NCBI GenBank assembly: GCA_903867305.1
Contig: CAIPQU010000060.1
Location: 1-33,648, forward strand
From: an uncultured beta proteobacterium
Lineage (GTDB): Bacteria > Pseudomonadota > Gammaproteobacteria > Burkholderiales > Burkholderiaceae
DNA length: 33,648 bases
Direction: 5' to 3'
Shown: one piece after another, positions 1 through 7,886 of the stretch
Layout: each line of letters starts with the position of its first letter
Numbering within the stretch: position 1 is the stretch's first letter
Translations under genes and position numbers: made by a program
Notes under the pieces: generated by a model
What the model was told of the DNA's origin: nothing
The model's database searches: none
Seen by the model: the letters and a program-made list of their open reading frames with translations, nothing else

Positions 1-83
1 ATGGGATTCATGTGGCTTCTGGTCAGAAAAAACTCGCTGATGTACTTGCGCAGTACGAAGCAACTCCACAAACTCGCGGTTAA
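1..83 (+). CDS. C-terminal end of a probable IorA-like [2Fe-2S] subunit (5' partial)
   Basis: An open frame enters from the left edge (first full codon at base 3) and ends at TAA 81-83. It encodes 26 visible residues that finish in ADVLAQYEATPQTRG. The stop lies 11 bases before the iorB-like start. IorB-type molybdenum hydroxylase subunits are usually preceded by their small [2Fe-2S] partner IorA, so the position suggests IorA. The iron-sulfur cysteines lie outside the window, so the identity rests on gene order alone. A cytochrome c partner is the main alternative. Confidence 0.5.
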   Translation, partial: GIHVASGQKKLADVLAQYEATPQTRG

Positions 84-94
84 GGAAATCCAAC

Positions 95-2329
95 ATGACA
101 AATATAAAAGAGACTCAACAAGTTTTAGAAAATAGTTCACGTCGCCGTTTTATCGTTGATACAGCGGTTGTTGGTGGTGGCCTGATGATTGGCTTAGCCA
201 CGATCCCGAATCTGGCTATGGCGCAATCGAAAGGTGCTTACAACCCGAACACCATCATGAATGCAGGAGACCCTGAGGTCAATGCATGGGTCAATATCAA
301 ACCCGATGATACGGTAGTTGTGCGTATCGCCCGCTCAGAAATGGGCCAAGGCACAAGAACTGGTCTAGCCCAACTCGTTGCAGAAGAACTCGAATGCGAC
401 TGGAAAAAAGTGATTACGGAATCTCCCACACCAGGACAGAGTGTGGCTCGTAAACGCGCTTGGGGCGAAATGAGTACCGGTGGTAGTCGTGGCATCAGAA
501 TCTCTGAAGATTATGTACGCCGTGGTGCTGCCGCAGCTAGGGTCATGCTGCTTCAGGCAGCTGCAAATACCTGGAATGTTCCTGTCAGCGAATTAAAGGT
601 AGATAAAAGTATCATCACTCACGTTCCATCAGGCCGCAAAACAAGTTATGGAAAAATGTCCGAGGCGGCCTCTAAAATTACGCCTCCAGATCCAAAATCC
701 ATTACCTTAAAAGATCCAAAAACTTGGAAGGTCGCTGGTAAACCTTTAGCACGTTTAGATACGGCTAATAAAGTGAATGGCACCAAAGTGTTTGGCGTCG
801 ATTTGCAATTACCAGGCATGTTATGTGCTGCTGTTAAGGCCTGCCCTGTTTTCGGTGGAAAAATCGTGAGCTACGACGAATCTAAAGTAAAAAACCTTCG
901 TGGTGTCAAAGGTGTCGTCAAGGTCAATGATGGTACGGTAGCCGTGGTAGCCGATACTTTCTGGAGAGCCAAAATAGCTCTCGAAGCATTGCCGATTGTT
1001 TGGGATGAAGGTAAAGGCGCAAATACGTCTAGTTCTGATATCGATAAGATGCTTCGGGATGGTTTAGCAGAAGAAGGTGACTTCTGGCAACGTAAAGAAG
1101 GCGACGCTCTAGGCTCCATCCAAAACTCTGCAAAAAAAATTGAGGCGGTATATTCAACGCCGTATCGTTCGCATGCCAATATGGAGCCAATGAATGCAAC
1201 GGTGCGTATTACAGCTGACAGAGCGGAAGCTTGGGTACCAACCCAGAATGGTGAAGCTTCTCACGCCACTCTCGCAGAAGCAACTGGTCTTCCTTTAGAA
1301 AAGTGTGAAATTTATAAACTTGACCCAGGAACTGGACTCGGTCGTCGTGGAGGTACACAAGAGTACGTGACTCAAGCAGCAGCCATCGGTAAAGCATTCC
1401 CAGGAGTTCCTATCAAAATGATGTGGAGTCGTGAAGAAGACATGACTCATGATTTCTATCATCCGGTAGCTATGGCCAAAATGTCTGCGGGCTTAGATAG
1501 CGCGGGCAATATCACGGGGATGCATATTAAGGTTGCTGGACAGTCTATTAATGCCACAGTAAGTCCGATGGCCATTAAAAACAACAAGGATGTTCGACAG
1601 CTTCAAGGGTTTTACGCAGAAGCTGGAGATGCCCAGTTAGGTTATAAATTCCCGAGCTTGCTCACAGAATACGTTATGAAAAATACCCATGTTCCAGTGG
1701 GCCCTTGGCGTGGTGTGAATACCAACCAAAATGGTCTCTTTATGGAATGTTTCATGAATGAATGTGCCATAGCAGCGAAAAAAGATCCCCTAGCTTTTCG
1801 GCAAGCTCTCATGCAAGACTTTCCGAAACATTTAGGTGTTCTGAATGCTGCTGCTAAAAAAGCCAATTGGGGATCGCCTACGCCTGCAGGAGTTCATCGT
1901 GGTATTGCTCAGTTCATGGGATATGCTAGCTACTCCGCTTGCGTTGCCGAAGTTTCTGTTAAGGGCAATATCGTTCACATTAACCGGCTTGTATTCGCTC
2001 TTAATTCTGGTCATGTAGTGAACCCGTATTTAGTTCGTGAGCAAATTGAAGGATCTGTGGTGATGGCTTTAGGTGCTATTTTCAACCCTGAAATTACGGT
2101 TGAAAATGGTCGTATCAAACAAACCAATTTTGACTCCTATCCATTGCTCAAATTGGCATCAACTCCTAAGGTTGAGTCTGTTTTAGTTCCGACGAATGAC
2201 TTTTGGGGTGGTGTTGGTGAACCAACGATTTGTGTTGTAGGGCCTGCAATCATTAATGCAATCTCTACCTCAATTGGTCGACCACTGAGAAATTTCCCTC
2301 TCTATAAAGAGGGTCTTACTTTAGCTTAA
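95..2329 (+). CDS. IorB-like molybdopterin-binding subunit of a xanthine-oxidase-family hydroxylase
   Basis: This 744-residue protein matches the large subunit of isoquinoline 1-oxidoreductase-type enzymes, which hydroxylate N-heterocycles or oxidise aldehydes using water and pass electrons to a [2Fe-2S] partner. It begins with a Tat signal (SRRRFIVDT, twin Arg near residues 16-18, likely cleavage after AMA at 43), so it probably works in the periplasm. Cofactor and substrate motifs visible are GQG at 84-86, LGRRGGTQEY near 413, GPWRGVN near 535 and the active-site loop GVGEP with its catalytic Glu near 709. Its length is normal for the family. AAGGAA seven bases before ATG 95 supports the start. 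The upstream partial gene is probably its IorA partner. No dedicated cytochrome c acceptor follows it. The substrate is unknown; isoquinoline itself is unlikely to be the only one. Confidence 0.85.
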   Translation: MTNIKETQQVLENSSRRRFIVDTAVVGGGLMIGLATIPNLAMAQSKGAYNPNTIMNAGDPEVNAWVNIKPDDTVVVRIARSEMGQGTRTGLAQLVAEELECDWKKVITESPTPGQSVARKRAWGEMSTGGSRGIRISEDYVRRGAAAARVMLLQAAANTWNVPVSELKVDKSIITHVPSGRKTSYGKMSEAASKITPPDPKSITLKDPKTWKVAGKPLARLDTANKVNGTKVFGVDLQLPGMLCAAVKACPVFGGKIVSYDESKVKNLRGVKGVVKVNDGTVAVVADTFWRAKIALEALPIVWDEGKGANTSSSDIDKMLRDGLAEEGDFWQRKEGDALGSIQNSAKKIEAVYSTPYRSHANMEPMNATVRITADRAEAWVPTQNGEASHATLAEATGLPLEKCEIYKLDPGTGLGRRGGTQEYVTQAAAIGKAFPGVPIKMMWSREEDMTHDFYHPVAMAKMSAGLDSAGNITGMHIKVAGQSINATVSPMAIKNNKDVRQLQGFYAEAGDAQLGYKFPSLLTEYVMKNTHVPVGPWRGVNTNQNGLFMECFMNECAIAAKKDPLAFRQALMQDFPKHLGVLNAAAKKANWGSPTPAGVHRGIAQFMGYASYSACVAEVSVKGNIVHINRLVFALNSGHVVNPYLVREQIEGSVVMALGAIFNPEITVENGRIKQTNFDSYPLLKLASTPKVESVLVPTNDFWGGVGEPTICVVGPAIINAISTSIGRPLRNFPLYKEGLTLA

Positions 2330-2343
2330 GGAAGTTCTACAGA

Positions 2344-2373
2344 GTAAAAGGGCCGCGCTAGCGGCTCTTTTAC
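2344..2373. terminator. Bidirectional intrinsic terminator between iorB-like gene and soxA
   Basis: Two 13-base arms, 2344-2356 and 2361-2373, are inverted repeats around the loop GCTA. All bases pair if one G.U pair is allowed. The GC-rich core (GGCCGC with GCGGCT) is flanked by A and T runs, so a transcript from either side ends in a short U tract. It lies 14 bases after the iorB-like stop, and its right arm contains the soxA stop codon. It would serve both convergent units. Confidence 0.8.
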
Positions 2374-3134
2374 CTTCTAATAGAAGGCCCGTCCCAAGCC
2401 ATGCCTTCAGATCGTTTTTTTAAGAACAACTCTAATGCCCTTAAATCAGAGCTCCCCGATGGTGGGACTGCGGCTTGGACTCCTGAATAACATGCTCGAA
2501 GTCGACGATCAAGACTACCAGCAGTTTGCCAAGACTGTCGATAGATCGGAAAGCCCGTGACGAATGCAGGACTAATTACATCAGATCTTAATTGAATACC
2601 TATTTTTTGATCATGACACTGAGTGCAGGAAAGATTTAATCGCCCCTGACGTCGTGTATAAATTTGAGCTGCAAGATTCATTTGCTCTTGCCATGCTTGT
2701 CGAGCCTGCAAGTCCTTTGGCTCTTCAACATAAATTAATTTACCTTTTGCCGCGTCAGATAATGCTACTGATAGGGCTAAAACTTCACTACTTTCATTGG
2801 TCCATTTTTTCGGTGATTTTCTTGATAAACAAATACCTATTTGATCCTCTAGATTGATCAATTGCCCTTTACTCGCAGAATCAGATTTCCATTTAGGAAA
2901 ATGCACTACAGAATTTGCCATTGATGCCATTTTTCCATGGCATTCTTGACAATGAGATCCCCATAGCTCATGCCCTTGGTCAATCCATAAAGTTAATGGA
3001 TTAGATGCTTCATCTTTACCCAATGCCAATAATTCTGGGCTCAAATAAGCGTTCCCGCTAAAACGAGAGGACTGGGCAATACTAAGAGGTGTAGTGAGGA
3101 TCGAAAAGCACAAAAATATAATGAGATGTTTCAT
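2370..3134 (-). CDS. soxA: SoxA, diheme c-type cytochrome subunit of the thiosulfate-oxidising SoxAX complex
   Basis: SoxAX joins thiosulfate oxidatively to the carrier cysteine of SoxY in the periplasm. The 254-residue protein has a Sec signal (cleavage near SIA-QS, residue 20) and two heme-attachment sites, CQECH at 62-66 and CTQCH at 170-174, so it is the diheme form. RLRACYSG carries Cys215, which matches the conserved active-site cysteine that becomes a persulfide in characterised SoxA. It is the last gene of a soxX-Y-Z-A run. Its ATG overlaps the soxZ stop by four bases (ATGA), which implies translational coupling. Its stop codon sits inside a bidirectional terminator. Confidence 0.93.
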   Translation of the reverse strand: MKHLIIFLCFSILTTPLSIAQSSRFSGNAYLSPELLALGKDEASNPLTLWIDQGHELWGSHCQECHGKMASMANSVVHFPKWKSDSASKGQLINLEDQIGICLSRKSPKKWTNESSEVLALSVALSDAAKGKLIYVEEPKDLQARQAWQEQMNLAAQIYTRRQGRLNLSCTQCHDQKIGIQLRSDVISPAFVTGFPIYRQSWQTAGSLDRRLRACYSGVQAAVPPSGSSDLRALELFLKKRSEGMAWDGPSIRR

Positions 3135-3472
3135 GGGCTCACAAGAATTTTTTCGGCTCGACCTTTCACACCTTGATCATCTTCCCAGTCCACCGAAATC
3201 AAACCACCACCAGCAGGAACCGTCACAAAAATACTAAACAAGGGGTTAGCCGCAATCCCAGTTCCTAACTCAGCTTGCATGACGACCTCTTGATTAAGAC
3301 GTATGTAGACTTTTTCAATAATATTTTTAGGGATGCGTTCATTGCCCCCATCAGCCAGGCGAAAACCAGTTTCCATTGGATGCCCTATCAATACTTTTAC
3401 TTCAACCTGCTGCCCAACCACGGGGGTGCCAATGATATTGATACGAATCGGATGAGGGTTTAATGTGGCCAT
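3131..3472 (-). CDS. soxZ: SoxZ, partner subunit of the SoxYZ sulfur carrier
   Basis: SoxZ pairs with SoxY and presents its cysteine arm to SoxAX and SoxB. The protein is about 113 residues with an immunoglobulin-like fold. Family signatures visible are LIGHPMETGFR (SoxZ usually has a HPMETG block), a central NPLFSIFV strand and a C-terminal VDWEDDQG segment. It has no signal peptide, as is usual for SoxZ, which is co-exported with SoxY. The start chosen is ATG 3472, one base after the soxY stop (TAAT-ATG). The frame is open to a TTG at 3487 overlapping soxY, but that site has no better ribosome-binding sequence. It overlaps soxA by four bases. Confidence 0.92.
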   Translation of the reverse strand: MATLNPHPIRINIIGTPVVGQQVEVKVLIGHPMETGFRLADGGNERIPKNIIEKVYIRLNQEVVMQAELGTGIAANPLFSIFVTVPAGGGLISVDWEDDQGVKGRAEKILVSP

Positions 3473-3473
3473 A

Positions 3474-3917
3474 TTAGGTTGCGTCAAAACATGCGTTTAA
3501 GGTTACTACGGATGGAATAAACTGCCCAATTTTTGAGCCATCGCTTAACTGCGCAATCACCCACACATTTTGACTCATGGCTAAGCGAATACGCGTTGCC
3601 ATTCGGTAGTTGGCTTGGGGTTTTGGCAGGGTCACTTTCAATACCAAAGTGTTCGGATTTTCTGGAGCAATGATCTCAAATGATTGTATGAGTTTTTGTG
3701 CTGGCGCCAGAATTTGAATACTAAACGGTATGGAATTCCCAGTATCTGCTAATGGCGGTAAATCTAATGTAATTCCGTCCGGATTTAGATTGAGTGCTTT
3801 TATTTGTTTATCAGATAAAGAGGCAATCTCAGCCGCCATTAATCTAGGCGAAAGCATAACTCCTACCAGCGCGGTAAGCTGCTTCAAAAATTTTCGCTTC
3901 ATTAAAAGTTGTCTCAT
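3474..3917 (-). CDS. soxY: SoxY-like sulfur carrier with a non-standard C-terminal tail
   Basis: SoxY carries sulfur intermediates on a C-terminal cysteine. This 147-residue protein sits between soxX and soxZ and has the SoxY beta-sandwich pattern (LPKPQANYRMATRIRLA). The N-terminus has KRKFLKQ, a KR variant of a Tat motif, before a hydrophobic stretch ending LMA-AE, so export is likely by Tat. The tail is VTLNACFDAT: Cys143 sits near the end, but the usual GGCGG swinging arm is absent. The reading frame is intact to a TAA and no frame change restores GGCGG. A second ATG at 3902 (MKRKF) is an equally good start. It may be a normal lineage variant or a changed carrier. Confidence 0.85.
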   Translation of the reverse strand: MRQLLMKRKFLKQLTALVGVMLSPRLMAAEIASLSDKQIKALNLNPDGITLDLPPLADTGNSIPFSIQILAPAQKLIQSFEIIAPENPNTLVLKVTLPKPQANYRMATRIRLAMSQNVWVIAQLSDGSKIGQFIPSVVTLNACFDAT

Positions 3918-3927
3918 TTTGTGCAGA

Positions 3928-4332
3928 TTAATTTAATGTTAATAATGCATCTACTACTAATTGTATTTGTTCTTGACTTAACATGGTTTTTGCTTGATTA
4001 GGGAGTTTCACATCTTCTAAACTACCGTACGGTGGCATCAGGGTATCAGGGCGAATCTTTCTTGCATCGGTGACCCATTGAGTCAATTCTTGGCGAGTAT
4101 ATTTTTTCCCTACACCTTGCAAATTAGGGCCAAAATTACCTTGTTTTTCAAGAGGGTTTGTCCCACTTTTATCTCTGAGCTCCAGCGTATGACAGGTTAC
4201 GCAATTACCCAATTGGCGATTGAAAATAATATCAAAACCAACTTTTACTGATTCAGGGAGTGTTTGAGCCTGAGTTGAGCTTACTACGAGAAATAGGAAT
4301 GTCATCCACAGAGTTTTTTGGTAATGGTTCAT
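3928..4332 (-). CDS. soxX: SoxX, monoheme cytochrome c subunit of SoxAX
   Basis: SoxX passes electrons from SoxA to the respiratory chain. The protein has a Sec signal ending TQA-QT, one heme site CVTCH (46-50 counted from the upstream ATG), the block GNFGPNLQGVG, and a Met in DTLMPPY (near 101) that should be the distal heme ligand. ATG 4332 is preferred because AGAAG lies six bases upstream; an in-frame ATG at 4338 has no spacing for it. It is the first gene of soxXYZA. Only about 50 bases separate it from the CYTH-CHAD gene on the same strand, so read-through from there is possible. Confidence 0.92.
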   Translation of the reverse strand: MNHYQKTLWMTFLFLVVSSTQAQTLPESVKVGFDIIFNRQLGNCVTCHTLELRDKSGTNPLEKQGNFGPNLQGVGKKYTRQELTQWVTDARKIRPDTLMPPYGSLEDVKLPNQAKTMLSQEQIQLVVDALLTLN

Positions 4333-4381
4333 AGGCATCTTCTAGTAATGACCTATTTTGCCATTAGTCTGAAACCATATC

Positions 4382-5929
4382 CTAAGATTTCCAAGGTGCT
4401 CTTAAATCATTTAAACCTGCTAAGACTTTTGGCATCATTGATAAATAGCCACTTTGGCGCCCTATGACCCAAGCTTGAACAATATCGGCATGTGGTAAAT
4501 TGCGTTTGCCTAAAAGAATTTCTGCAGTAGCTAAATCATTCATTTGCCCCAACAATTCTTGTGCCCGTGTCAAAGATTTCAAATATTGGGATATTCTTTT
4601 TTTAGGATACAACTCCAAAAAGAAATCAATTGCATAACGTAATTTTTTCAAATCTAAACGTAACTGATGATTTTGCTCAAGGTCCCGGTTTGGGACTAAA
4701 ACCTCTTTCATAAAACGCTGGTGTCGACGTTTTAAAATTCGTGTTGCAAATTGTTGTGTATCTTCTTCTTTAATGGGCTCAAGGGTTTTATGGCTTTCTA
4801 TAATCATCTTCTGACGATTTTTAACGTGAGGATGATTTGGCAAACTCATGACTGCCTCAGCAAAGGAAATCAACTTCACCGAATAGATTCTTCCACCGAA
4901 ACTCGCCAACACTTTTTTATGTGCTAATTCTCTTTGTGCAATAGTGTATTTTTCTAATACCTCAATATCCGGATGCTTTGGAAAAGCTTTTTGAATGAAT
5001 GGCAACGACTCATTGAGGAAAACATCCCAATTCCTAGCATCGCCTAATTCATTGGCTAAATCTCGCCAAGTAGTACTCCATTGGTTTACAAAAGGGATTG
5101 GCAAACAGGGAGAAAAAAGCTTAATTGCTGATCGAATTCTGCGCATAGCAACTCTTGCTTGATGAATATATTCATCATCTTCATCACGCAAAATGCCAAC
5201 ATCATTCATTTGCAGATGATTTAAACACTCTAAACAAATTCGCTCAAAACTTTCTATTAAGGATGCTTTGGGGTCAATCGCCAATGGTGGCGCCTTCAGC
5301 GGACGAGGAATTATATTTTTAAAGAGCTTGTAACCTCTTTCTGCTTTCGAGGCTGCGCTGGGGTGCAGCCTGACTCGCCGGCTAAGAACTCTGGCTAAAG
5401 CAAATAATGCTACTGGACTACCCTCTTTGAGCTCTAACTCCACCTCACTTATCGGTTCTTCAACGAGTTGCTGATCTCGAAGAGTAACTATCAAACCTTG
5501 ATCAATAGCGATCTCAATTTTTGCACCACGAAATACAAGATTCCATGATCGCCTCGTAAAATTCGTTGTAAAAATTGGAACTAATTGGGGTGCGAGTAAA
5601 TGCATCTTCTGCGCAATGACGGGATCGTCAATTAAGGTCTGAAAGTCAAACTGCCCCTGCACCGTTGGCGCTTCCCACTCGGACCGCGTAGAAAGCCCAC
5701 CTGTATTGGTATGGTTAATTTTTAAGGTGAGTAACAGCTTTCTGAGTATCTTACGCTCGCGCACCGCGATACCCTGTTGCATCAAATGAAGCTCGGGGGT
5801 ATCGTAATAAATATTATAGATTTTTTGACGTTTACCAGGTGGTATTAACAGTGGATGTTCTAGCAATAAAGGCAGATCTTTTGAAGAAATGCTGAGCTTG
5901 AGTTCGGTTTCTTTAGCCACTGTAAGCAA
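4382..5929 (-). CDS. CYTH-CHAD domain protein (probable inorganic triphosphatase)
   Basis: The N-terminal half (about residues 5-205) is a CYTH triphosphate tunnel domain. It has the diagnostic ExExK motif as ETELK at 7-11 and alternating charged strands (VRERKILRKL, EVELELKEG). The C-terminal half (about 220-490) is a CHAD helical domain with HQARVAMRRIRSAIKLF and a second basic helix LRLDLKKLRYAIDFF; CHAD domains bind polyphosphate. E. coli YgiF has this architecture and hydrolyses inorganic triphosphate. The protein is cytosolic, with no signal. The frame opens at TTG 5929 with AGGGG just upstream; GTG 5920 is an alternative. It lies next to two phosphatase genes, which fits a role in phosphate metabolism. 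Confidence 0.85.
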   Translation of the reverse strand: MLTVAKETELKLSISSKDLPLLLEHPLLIPPGKRQKIYNIYYDTPELHLMQQGIAVRERKILRKLLLTLKINHTNTGGLSTRSEWEAPTVQGQFDFQTLIDDPVIAQKMHLLAPQLVPIFTTNFTRRSWNLVFRGAKIEIAIDQGLIVTLRDQQLVEEPISEVELELKEGSPVALFALARVLSRRVRLHPSAASKAERGYKLFKNIIPRPLKAPPLAIDPKASLIESFERICLECLNHLQMNDVGILRDEDDEYIHQARVAMRRIRSAIKLFSPCLPIPFVNQWSTTWRDLANELGDARNWDVFLNESLPFIQKAFPKHPDIEVLEKYTIAQRELAHKKVLASFGGRIYSVKLISFAEAVMSLPNHPHVKNRQKMIIESHKTLEPIKEEDTQQFATRILKRRHQRFMKEVLVPNRDLEQNHQLRLDLKKLRYAIDFFLELYPKKRISQYLKSLTRAQELLGQMNDLATAEILLGKRNLPHADIVQAWVIGRQSGYLSMMPKVLAGLNDLRAPWKS

Positions 5930-6029
5930 TTAACCCCTAGAAAAATCATTCGATGAAAATCACTTTTCTATATTAATCTCTTTGTAGCACGAACACCATC
6001 TAAAATTAGAAAAGTTTTAATAAATATAC

Positions 6030-7787
6030 TTATTTTCTCCCTAAACCTAAAGCATCTACCATTGCACGAAACACTTCTGTATTGTCCATAAATCCTTTGA
6101 AACGATCGGCGCCAGGTCCCATTGCATTGAGCAATGCATCATCTACAGTATGAACTCCAACATCGCTCGATGAAGGTAAATTTCCACCAACCAAGTAAGC
6201 ATCTTCATACTGCTCTTTATATTTAGGATTAGCTATAAATGCTTTACCTGAAGGATCTTTAACCGCTGGATTAAAGGTCCCATCGAGTTTAGGGCGCATA
6301 GTTTCATAATGATCCGGGTAATTTGCATATTGAAACACGAGACGATTTGTTACGTCAATTTTGTCAGGATAGCCTTGTGCATTGGCTTTTGGATAGTTTG
6401 AATATCCAGCTTCTGCATAGGTTCCTACTTTTTCTCTCAAGGCCCCATTTTTGGCATCATCAATGACACCCATAATAGATCCACTATGGGTATGATCCGG
6501 AGTAACTATCACCAAAGTATCTTTATGTTTCATTGCATAATCTTTAGCAATTTGCACTGAGTTACTCAGCATGATCGTGTCGAAAGCGGCTCGCTCCCAA
6601 TCTAATGGATGATTAAATTTATCAATTAAAGCCGCCTCCACCATCAAGAAAAAACCATCCTTATTTTTGGACAACACATTGATTGCAGCTTGAGTCATCT
6701 CCGTTAAATCAGGTTGATCAGGATATTCACTCACAGTATTCTTTTTCAGGAATAATCGATCTAAAGATCCATCCATATTGTCATCATGGAACATACCAAA
6801 TAATTTTTTAGTTTCGCTACGGCCATTCGCAGCTAAGAGTTCGGTACGATTCTTCACCATCGTAAATCCATCATTCTGAAATAAACGAAATAAATTATTG
6901 TTGTCCTTACGTTTTGATTTAGGATCAGATTGAGGCAAAAAATAAGCGCCACCGCCACCTAAAATCACGTCAATATTTTTAAAAAACAACTCATCAGCGA
7001 TGTACTGTTTATCAGCCCTTCTCCTCGTATGAGCAACTAAAGCAGCTGGAGTTGCATCTTCAATTTCAGAATCAGAAACAATACCAACACTCATCTTGGT
7101 TTTACGCTTAATTAATTCCACAATAGTTTCTACTTTAGGATGCGCCAAATTATCCGTTGCCCGAGAAACATAAACACCTAAAGCATTGACAGATGACTTA
7201 TGGCCGGTAGTGTAGGCACTCATCGAATTGGCAGAATCGGTTATTAATGAATCAGCGCCAGAGGTTCCAATCATTGCCGAGTATGGCATGTCATCAAACG
7301 ATAATTTTCCTTGAAATTTTCCTTGGATAATGCCCTTTGACAAAATCCTTGCCGCAGTTCGGTTGGCAATGGACATGCCATCCCCAATAAATAAGATGAC
7401 ATTCTTTACTTTTCTAGGGCCAGTTCCATAAACTTCCCATTCAACTTGACTCCTGACGCTTTGATCAGATAGGGTGCTAGCCTGAATTTGATAATTTCCC
7501 TCTTTCTTCAAGCTGATATTTCGCCACACGAGTGAACTACCTTTACCGTTTTCATTGGGAATAAATTCAGGCTTGGTGGTAACTATTTTGCTAATAGGCT
7601 CCCCATCGATCAGCACTCTCGCGTCCTCAAGGGTAATAACTTTCTCATACTCAACCTTTAAATCAAACTTGGAACCCACCAAAATACTAGCTTGATTGAG
7701 GGGGTAAATAACTGCCGCACTACTTTGAAAACATGTCGCAGCAAATAAAATAAGGAGGGAGAACGTGAGTAAGGGCTTAAATTTCAT
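6030..7787 (-). CDS. Exported alkaline phosphatase, PhoA family
   Basis: This is a PhoA-superfamily phosphomonoesterase that should release phosphate from organic esters in the periplasm. It has a signal peptide starting MKFKPLLTF and an N-terminal beta-rich, Ig-like stretch of about 100 residues ahead of the catalytic fold. Catalytic motifs in order: NVILFIGDGM (metal Asp), TDSANSMSAYTTGHKS (DSA with the nucleophilic Ser), VEAALIDKFNH (metal Glu, Asp and His), TPDHTHSG, and HTVDDALLNAMGPG near the C-terminus (metal His). All key positions are kept, so the enzyme should be active. ATG 7787 is chosen over an in-frame TTG at 7802. It is divergent from the NPP-type gene and 100 bases upstream of the CYTH-CHAD gene. 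Confidence 0.9.
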   Translation of the reverse strand: MKFKPLLTFSLLILFAATCFQSSAAVIYPLNQASILVGSKFDLKVEYEKVITLEDARVLIDGEPISKIVTTKPEFIPNENGKGSSLVWRNISLKKEGNYQIQASTLSDQSVRSQVEWEVYGTGPRKVKNVILFIGDGMSIANRTAARILSKGIIQGKFQGKLSFDDMPYSAMIGTSGADSLITDSANSMSAYTTGHKSSVNALGVYVSRATDNLAHPKVETIVELIKRKTKMSVGIVSDSEIEDATPAALVAHTRRRADKQYIADELFFKNIDVILGGGGAYFLPQSDPKSKRKDNNNLFRLFQNDGFTMVKNRTELLAANGRSETKKLFGMFHDDNMDGSLDRLFLKKNTVSEYPDQPDLTEMTQAAINVLSKNKDGFFLMVEAALIDKFNHPLDWERAAFDTIMLSNSVQIAKDYAMKHKDTLVIVTPDHTHSGSIMGVIDDAKNGALREKVGTYAEAGYSNYPKANAQGYPDKIDVTNRLVFQYANYPDHYETMRPKLDGTFNPAVKDPSGKAFIANPKYKEQYEDAYLVGGNLPSSSDVGVHTVDDALLNAMGPGADRFKGFMDNTEVFRAMVDALGLGRK

Positions 7788-7855
7788 TGATTTTTTTAAC
7801 AATTTTATGATTAACGAATATACAAAAATTATCTTATCTCACCAATATGACGATT

Positions 7856-7873
7856 CTGTGATGGTTCATTCAT
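7856..7873 (+). promoter_or_regulatory. Weak candidate Pho box upstream of the NPP-type gene
   Basis: CTGTGAT and CATTCAT are spaced 11 bases start to start, as in the PhoB consensus CTGTCAT-N4-CTGTCAT. They match 6 of 7 and 5 of 7 positions. The site lies 13 bases before the ATG, between two phosphatase genes. That context makes PhoB control plausible, but the match could be chance. Confidence 0.2.
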
Positions 7874-7886
7874 GTAAAAATAGGGC

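Noticed and set aside
2654..2857. Open frame of 67 codons on the plus strand inside soxA
   Set aside because: It lies wholly within soxA on the opposite strand, has no recognisable domain, and soxA is strongly supported by heme motifs.
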